From the NCBI GenBank assembly GCA_013150955.1, contig JAADJD010000038.1, forward strand, positions 62,001 through 126,000: a DNA stretch of 64,000 bases, in the 5' to 3' direction. A model generated the notes under the pieces. That model did not search any database. It saw only the letters and a program-made list of their open reading frames with translations, and had not been told where the DNA came from. How positions within the stretch are numbered: position 1 is the stretch's first letter; every line of letters begins with the position of its first letter. Made by a program: the position numbers and the translations under genes. The DNA is from Calditrichota bacterium. Its GTDB lineage: Bacteria; Calditrichota; Calditrichia; RBG-13-44-9; J042. This document shows, one piece after another, positions 48,601 through 57,600 of this stretch.

Positions 48601-51600
48601 CAGCCGCATCGATGACATCCGCACCCAGTGTGGCCGTGGTGGAAACATCCACATACAACAGCACCACCGCGGTATCGCCACCGGCAATGGTCTTATTCAA
48701 ATTGGAACGAACGATATTACTATAATTGGCATTACCGCTGGAGAAATTCAACCGCACCGTATCCAGCACCACATCGCCACCACCATTATTGACCAGGTTT
48801 ACCTTAACCCGTACTCCGGTCTGCCCCCGACTCACGGTGCTCTGACTGGCAACCACCGAGGTGATGGCCAGATCGGGGTTTTCCTGGATCAACCAGTCAA
48901 ACGCCGGCGAAACCTGGGTGGTGATCGCATTCTGACTCAATTCATCCCGGCCCCGTACGGTCAGGGCGATGGAATCGCGACCGGTGGCGGAATTGTCTTC
49001 CACCCGGAATTGATAAAACAGATTCACCGTCTGTCCCGGCGGAATCTGCTGTACGTTATGCTGTGCAGTGATGGTGTAGACCCCCATGTTCGGCGTAAAT
49101 TGAATCTGATCCAACAGGGCAGCCACCTCACCCCGATTTCGCAGGGTGATTTTCACCGAATCGACCGTCTGACCGGTGGTTACCGTATCCGGGGCAACGG
49201 CCTGCACAAAATCGATGGTGGCTTTCTTCAGCACAAACACCTGGGTCAGCGAATCGGTGCGGTTCTGGCGATTGATGTTCACATCCCGCCAGATCACCCG
49301 AACGGTGTAGGGATAGTTCCCCTGCACGGTGGTATCCAGCGAGGCATTGGCCGTGGGTAGCATCAGAACGGTATTGGGAGTGGCCTGCTGGCCAACATAT
49401 TCTCGAATTCCCAGTTCCGGAATGAGCAGGGAGTCGATGATCGCATTGGCCCGACTGGCACCATCGTTGCGCACCGCCACCTGAATGGAAAACACCTGCT
49501 CCTGGGACACCGTATCGGGAGCCGTGATGGTATGGATTACCACCTTCGCCGAATCGTAAACGGTGATGGTAATGGGACTCAGCACCGTGGATTTGTAAAA
49601 ACCATTTTCAAAATAGTTATTGGCGTAGAGCTGTCCATCGATGCTACCGGTGGGCAACTGAATGGTTTTATTTTCAAAATACAGGTATTTGATGCGGTTT
49701 CCTTCCACCCAGGTGTCGTTCTTTAAATAATAGCGGGTGCCGGCAAAATCCAGGTAGGTCGAAGCGGCAAACAGCTTCATGTTGGCCTGACCTTCGTTTT
49801 CCACCTCGACCCGAAAACCAACCACCTGTCCGTTGCTCACCTCGTTTGGTGAGATGCTGGTGTAAATCAGTTTTCCGGGCACCACCATGCGCCAGCTGTC
49901 GGTGGTATCGGCACCGGAATCGGTCAGGCGCATGTTCGAATGGCTATCCCGTCCCGCCCCTCGCGCATTCAGGGTAACGCTTCGTGGACTGTTGGAACTC
50001 AACACATCGATGGCAAAATCGATTTGTCGGGTGGCTCCCGCCGCAATTTCCAGCGCCGGGGCGAACACCGTGTCCTGCCCCGCAAACGAACCGGTCGAGA
50101 AGGTCACCTGCAGGGTATCCAGCAACAGAGGGGTATTGCCGGTATTTTTCACCCGCACGTGTACTGGCACATCATTGGAGCCAATGGATACCGAATCGAA
50201 GGCAAAGGTGGGACTGCTGGCATCCACCGCCAGGATGCGCAGTTCCGCCGGTCGGGTGACGGTCAGGGTCGGCCCCTCGGCCGCCGTGGAGGAATCCTTC
50301 ACCGTCTCCTGCTTGTTGGTCTCAATGCCTTCCACGGTGGAGGTGATGGTGTAATTGCCCTCGCTGGCACTGGAGAGAACTTCCAGAGAAAAGTAAGCAA
50401 TGTTGTTCCCGCTGAACGGATCGCTGCTTAATGAATCCAGATTCTGATAAAAACCGGTGGTGGCACCATTGAAGTAGAGCGTCACCTCGGTGACGTCCAC
50501 CAGCGCCTGTCCGGGATTCTGGAAATACACCCGAACGGGGATCCCCTTCTGGCCGACGGAGACCGCCGTCACCGGAGTGGTAACGCTGTCGATTTGCACA
50601 GAACCGGCGCTTTGCACCAGAACGGTCGCCGGAGCGGTGGAAGTCACCGGCCCCAGAGAACGGTTATCCACCAGATCCGTTCCCCGCGCTTCAAAGTCGA
50701 TGGTGTCGGTCACCGTCTGGGCGGTGAGTTTAACGGTCATGCGGTAAATGAACTTCACACTATCGCCACCGGCAATGGTGGGCAAGTCCACCGGCGAGAC
50801 GCGTTCCATCGTAAAACCGGCCGCATCCGGCGAGATGCTTGGTGTGAATGCATCCAGCCGCAGATCGGCCATGCCGGTGTTTTTCACAAAGGTCGTCACC
50901 TCCACGTCCTGCTGTCCCTGACTCACCGTATCCCGGCTGACCTGAACGGCATTGACGATCAGATTGGCCGGTGTTAACACATTCACGCTGTCCGTCCGGC
51001 TGGCACCCACCTCCCGGTACTGCTGGTTGGAATTCAGATCCGTGAACACCGCCCGCACGTCCAGCGGAATGATGCCCGTATCGGCCGTTGTGCTGATGCT
51101 CAAAAGGAAGTTGTAAGTCCGGGAGCTCTTTCCGGGTAAAATTCCCAACGCGCTTACCAGAGAATCCTTTACACCGGGTTGATTGGCAAAAATCCGCAGC
51201 GAATCGATGCGCGCATCCGCCTCGGCCAGATTGGTCAACTTGACCTTGGCGGAAATACCACTCTGTCCCTGATTGACGTTGAACTGGCTGACATCCAGGG
51301 AATTAATGGTGATTAAATTGGTGTCTGCAGCGGATTCCACATAAATCGTGTCTGCATTGTTTCGTTTTTCGGTGGTAATGGCGCCCGTGCGGACGTTAGA
51401 ATAAATCACCGTGCCGTTTACCGGATCCGGCCCCAGTGCCGACTTGCTGTTGATGGTATATTTAAATTGCAGGGTATCCGTACTGCCGGCCAGAATGGTG
51501 ACCGGCAGGGGCGGTGTAATGCTTTCCAGACTGTGCTGATTGTTGAAACTTAAATAGGCGCTGTCCACACCCACGTGACCGTTCACTTCGCCACTGTTCT

Positions 51601-54600
51601 GCAATACCATGTTAAAGGTTACCCCGGTCTGTCCCTGACTTACCGTATCGCTCCCAACTACCTGTACCGAGAGAATGGTAATCGTGGTTTTCTTTAATAT
51701 CCGAATGGAGTCGATTTGTGTGGTCTGATCCTCATACACGTAACGCTGGTTCGAATTGGAATCCGCATAGGTTGTACGTGCCCACAGCTTCTGCATTCCC
51801 ACAGGAAATGCGTCGTGAAAACGCAGCTGGAACTGAAATGTACCGGATTGTCCCGCCTGCAACACGACGGGATAGGCAGAAGGTGCGGGGGAAATGGCGG
51901 TGGCATACACCGTGTCCACGGATTTGATCACAATATCGTCAGCAGATTGGATGACCAGCGGCGCTCCCAGGTTGGCATTATTTTGCATCACCAGGGTTAA
52001 CGGAATGTTTCCCTCTCCCTGACTGGCCTGGGTAGAATCTACCACAAAACTGGTGTACACCAGCGACGGTTGATTCTGCACCCGCAGCGAATCAAAATTG
52101 GTCAGCGTATCCGTATAGGTTGCCTGGCCTTCCAATCCGTATAAATACAGGGTGGCCCGGTAGCGACTCACCGCAGCGTTGCTCTTTACGGTGTCCCTTT
52201 CAAAATCCAGCATCAGGCTGCTGTTACCGTTCACCACCTGATCCTTATCCAGATAAAAAGTATCCACTCCAAACACCATGAACGTTCGGGTGGAATCCAG
52301 CGTTACTTCGGCCTGTCCGGTATTCTGAATCTTCAGCTGGAAGGCGAAAGGCAGGCCATTGGTCACCTGCCGGGGAGACAGGCTATTGGCCACGTAGGAA
52401 ATCGTTGCCGCGGAGATAATTTGAATCACATCCGGGGTATTGGCCGTGGAATCGGCCACTGCCTGACCATTTTCCACAATCGTTCCGTTAATGACCCCGT
52501 CGATGTAAAAACTGCCCAGCGGAAAATTCACCGGAACGGTCAACCGGTACTGGAAATTGACCGTCTGATCCGGCCCGATGGAGGTCACCGCACTCAGGGT
52601 TTGAGAAGGCAGCAGATAGGTCTGTCCGCCATCGCGCAAATAAACGTAAGTATTGGCGGTGTCCACATTAATGGTCACATTACCGGCGTTCCGCACCGTC
52701 ATGGTCACATCAAAGGTGTTGCCGCGCTCGATCCGATCCGGTGCGGTGGCCGTGCTTAAAATGTCGATGGTAAAAATGCGCAACTCCTGCGTATCGGTGT
52801 ATAATGAGCCACGAAAGTCCGCATCCACACCCCGGCCTTTTAAGGCAATCTCTGGCGTGTATCGCCCGGTGGTTAATTGATTGGAAATGGTCACCGGATC
52901 GAAAGACAACGTCCAGCCGGTGGCGTTGGCCGGAATGCTGTCTGTTTGATTGAGATACGTGGTGATGGTGATCGAACCGTCGGTAAAGGTCAGATAACTA
53001 TTATTGGTATCCAGCCGCACGGGATAAGGGCCGGGATTGGTGACCTGAATCTGAAACGTCTCCGTGGTACCCAGACGCGCAATATCGGGCGTTAAGGAGC
53101 CGGCCGTATACTGCAATCGGTAAAAATGGATGGGCAGGGTGTCCACCCCGGCAATGTAGGCATTCACGATCGTCAGCGTGGCGGCATCGTCAATCTTCAC
53201 CGAATTTTTTACCACACCGTTGGTATCCGCCGTGGCGGACGATTCGGTCAGCAGGGCATTGGCACCGGAAGCAATGGAAAATTGAATGGTGGTATTTCCT
53301 ACAATATTTCCATACTGATCCCGCACCCGTACGGAAAATGGGGTCGCATAGGTGGGCAGGGTGGTGACCGAATCGCTGGCGATGTTGCGGATGCTTACCA
53401 GCTGCAGCTGTCGGGGCGCATCGGAGATGGCCGTGGCGGTCAGGGTGTCGGAAATAATCGTACCGGCGCTGTTCCGTGCACGCAAATAATAGGTACCGCG
53501 GGTTGTACCCAGCGTCCAGGTGGTGGAGGCAAAACCGTTGGCATCGGTCACCGCGGAGGTGGGAGACACGCTGCCACCGTTCAACGGTTCAAACACAATG
53601 GTTTCGCCGGAAATGGGATTCTCATACGCGTCCACCAGCTTGACCTTGACCGGGGTGGGTAGCGCCTGCCCCACCGTGTCCGTCTGGCCATCTCCATTAA
53701 TCACCAGGATGGCATTGGCCGCCGCCGGCTGATTGGCCACACCGGTAAAATCCAGTCGCGCCGGCGTGGTGGACGCAAAAGCAGACACCCGATACGTCCC
53801 CAGCTTACTCCCCAGTGTAAGAGACGTTTCCGCATAACCATTGGCATCGGTAAACGCCGAATCCGCCGAAAGGGATTGATTCACGGCCCCATCCGGCTCA
53901 CTGGTAATGGCAAAGCTAACCTTGGTGCCACTGACCGGGTTGTTTAAACTGTCCAGGATCTGTACCCGGAAGGGCCCCACCACACCATTCACCGCTCCCG
54001 TATCCGATGTGGCCGAGGCATAAATCATGGTATCGGCCTTGGTGCTGGTGGGAAATCCGTAAAAAGTGACCGTGTCCGGATTGGTGGTATAAGTTGCCAG
54101 ATAAGCCTTCACCGAGTCCGGATCGGTGGTGGGATGCAGCGTCCAGGTGGTGGACGCATAGCCCTGTGAATTGGTGGTCGAAACAGTTGGATTCACCGAG
54201 CCTCCGCCCACGGGATTCCAGGTGACCTGCACATTGGGCACCGGGTTGCTGTAAGCATCCAGCACCCGCACTTTCAAATCGCGCGGCACCACCGTTCCCG
54301 GCGATGCCGTCTGACTGTCTGTGGAGGCCACCTTGGTCAGGGTGGCAGGATTGGCCGGTTTTACGGTAATGGTGGAAGTCTGATCCAGTAATCCCCCACT
54401 GGCCGTCACCGCCTTAATGACCGTATTGCCTGACTTGCGCGCTTCGAACACGTTCGTGGCGGTGGGATTCGGAGTCTGGAACACTCCAATGGTATCGGGA
54501 ATATGCGACCAGTTGGACGACTGATCGGCAATGAAATTGTCCTTGGCATCGTACCCGCTGGCGTAAAGGTTCAGGGTGGTGCCCGCGGTCATGGTCAGGG

Positions 54601-57600
54601 TGTCGATTTCCGAGCCCGCACTGCCCGAGACATCCTGAATCACGATATAATCCAGCGTCCCCACATCGAGGGTGATGTTATTGGTCGAGTCGTTGGTAAC
54701 CGTGGTGGACGTGGTGTAAATAAAGAAGTTATCGGGAGCCACCTGCGGATCGAACTGTATGTAGCTGCGGCTGCCAGACGGCACTGTGTTCAGCGTGCTG
54801 GAGATGGCCCAGGTAACGGGTAAATCGCCCACAAAGTTGCCGCGGGAATCGTAATGGGCGGCATACAGGTACAGGGTGGTGTCCGTGGTAATCGTTACAT
54901 TGAGTTGATCGTAGCGCTGCCCGCCACCATTCGCCTGCGTGCGAATCACAATGTAGCTGGCGCTTCCCGCCTGGACGGTAATAATGCCAGATTCATCACT
55001 GATGCTGGAATTCGCCACGCTGACGGCCTGGATGGTACCATTGCCAGCACTGTCGGCCGTCATGGTGCCCGAGGTACCGGTGAATGTGGCCTGTCCATTC
55101 CCCCACTTTCCAATCGAAGAGGGGTTAATCGTCCAATCGCTATTGATGAGCCCCAGATAATTCAAGTCGCTATCGTAGCCCACGGCATAAACGGTAAGGG
55201 TGGAACCGGCAGCGATGGTCGAATCGCCCAGCTGCTTTCCGCCACTGTCGGGAACCGTTTGAATGTACAGGTAAGCCAGGGCACCATCGTTCACGGTGAC
55301 CACTCCGGTGGAATCGCCCGCAATGGCGGCATTCCCGGCAATTTCCACATGAATTTTTCCGGTCACCCCGCTGGTGGTGGGCTCAAAGGTCATTTTGCGA
55401 GCGGTGACGTTCACCACCGGTTTCAATCCGCCACTGGAAAACCAGTGGGCCGAATCGATATCGGCAATATAGTTTCCATATCGATCGTATCCGGCGGCGT
55501 AATAGGTCAGGCTTTCGTCCGCGGTGATGATCGTGTCCAGCAACGAAACCGCCCGTCCGCCGTTGTTGGCATCGGTGCGAATCTTGAGCTCCGCCAGCGC
55601 GGCGGGATTGATCGTAAAGGTATTCGATGTTGCTGACTTCCCGGTGGCATCGCTAACGGTAAAGGTCACTCCACTTTCCTTCACCGTATCGATGGCAGTA
55701 AACGTGGCCGTTCCGTTCACCAGATTCTGTGGATTGGCCGAGGTAAACACCACACCGGTACCGTTCGAAGAAAGTGTCACCTGCCGACTGGAGGTGGTGA
55801 CTACATTCCCGTAAACATCATAAGCGGTCACATTCAGGGTGATGGTCTCTCCGGCGTTGTACGTGTACACCCCTCCACTCGGTTCGATGGTGTAGTAAGA
55901 AACATCCGCCGGTTGCAGGGTCAACACCACGTAAATGCTATCCGCCGTACCGTAATACACCAGAATGGAATCGGTGGTTAACGCGGTGCTTTCGGAAGCG
56001 ATGTATGACGTCTCCGCAATGCCGTTCTGATCGGTCAACACATCGATAGTGTCCACACCGGTGTTGACAAACGTCCCGGTTCCCCGAATGCGCCGAAACT
56101 TCACCGTGGAGTCGCTCAGGGTGTTCTGGTACTGATCCTTCAGCCGCACACGGATCAATACCTCGCTCCCCACGGTGGTATTGCCCGATCCCTGCAGTTC
56201 CTCCAGCAAAAATGCATTTGCGGGATTGACCGTGATGGCACCGCTCTGACCATTGACATTCGGATCCGTGGATTTTTCCGCCTTCACGTAATAGGTTTCG
56301 GCCACTGTATCGGTTACCGAGATGGTTACCACCGTATCGGCGGCAAAGGTAACACTGGTACCCGGAGAAAACGTCACCCCGGTACCATTGATGGTGCTTA
56401 AATTGATCTGATCGGAGTTGGAAACGGGGTTATCGTAAATATCTCTGGCAATGATTTTGAAATTCAACGCCACTCCGGCACGGGTGGTCTGGGCGGTGGA
56501 GGGCACAAATTCGTAATAGCTCACCGCATCGGGTTGAAGGGGGAGGACAATCGTATCCCGCACGGTGGTTTGCCAGGACACCTGAATTTGATCATTCACG
56601 AATTGGGTGCTGGTACTGGCGGTGTAGTTGGCCTCGGCAATACCGCTGGAATTGGTTTTGACGTGGGCACTGTCCAGACCGTTATCAAACGTACCGCTGC
56701 CATTAATGCGTTGAAACACCACCAGGCTATCTTTAATGCGATTGCCATAAACGTCCTCCAGGGCCACCTGCAGGAGCCGGGATTCCCCCACTGTAATGGC
56801 ACTCTGGCTGGAAAGAATCAAAAACCGATTGGGTGCCGCGGGATTCACCGTAATTTGCCCGCTTTCCCCATTAATATTGGCATCGGTGCTTTTTTCGGCA
56901 CGCACGGTGAACGATTCCGCCACCGTATCCGTCACACTAAAATTCACCGAGGAACCCCCACCAAAAGATAGCGTGGTTCCCGGAGAAAAGGTCACTCCCG
57001 TTCCCCCGATGGCCGAAAGGATCACCTGATCGGAATTATTGACCGCATTGCCGTACACATCCCGCGCCGTGATGGTAAAATTCAGGGTCGTTCCTGCCGT
57101 GGTGGTTTGATTGGTGGACGGGGAAAACGAATAATAACTCACCGCATCGGGTTGCAGCGGCAGGATGATGGTGTCGATCACCGTTCCCCGCCAGGACACC
57201 CGGATGCTATCGTTGACGTGCTGGGTGGTGGTGCTGGCCGTGTAGGTCACCTCCGCCACACCGGAGGCGTTGGTCTTCACATGCGCACTATCCAGCCCAT
57301 TGGAAAAAGTCCCATTCCCGGTCAGCCGCTGAAATACCAGCAGACTGTCCTTATGCCGGTTGCCGTAGGCATCTTCCAGCGCCACCTGGAGCAGTCGGCT
57401 GGTTCCCACGGTAATAGCCGACTGACTGGAAAGAATCACCATCTGGCTGGGGGTATTGGGATTTACCGTCACCAGGCCACTTTCCCCATCGATGTTGGGA
57501 TCGGTGGACTTTTCTGCCCGGATGGTAAAATCTCCCACCACGGTATCGGAAACCGAAAAGTGAACCGTATCCTGCCCGTTAAAAGGAATGGGATTGGCCC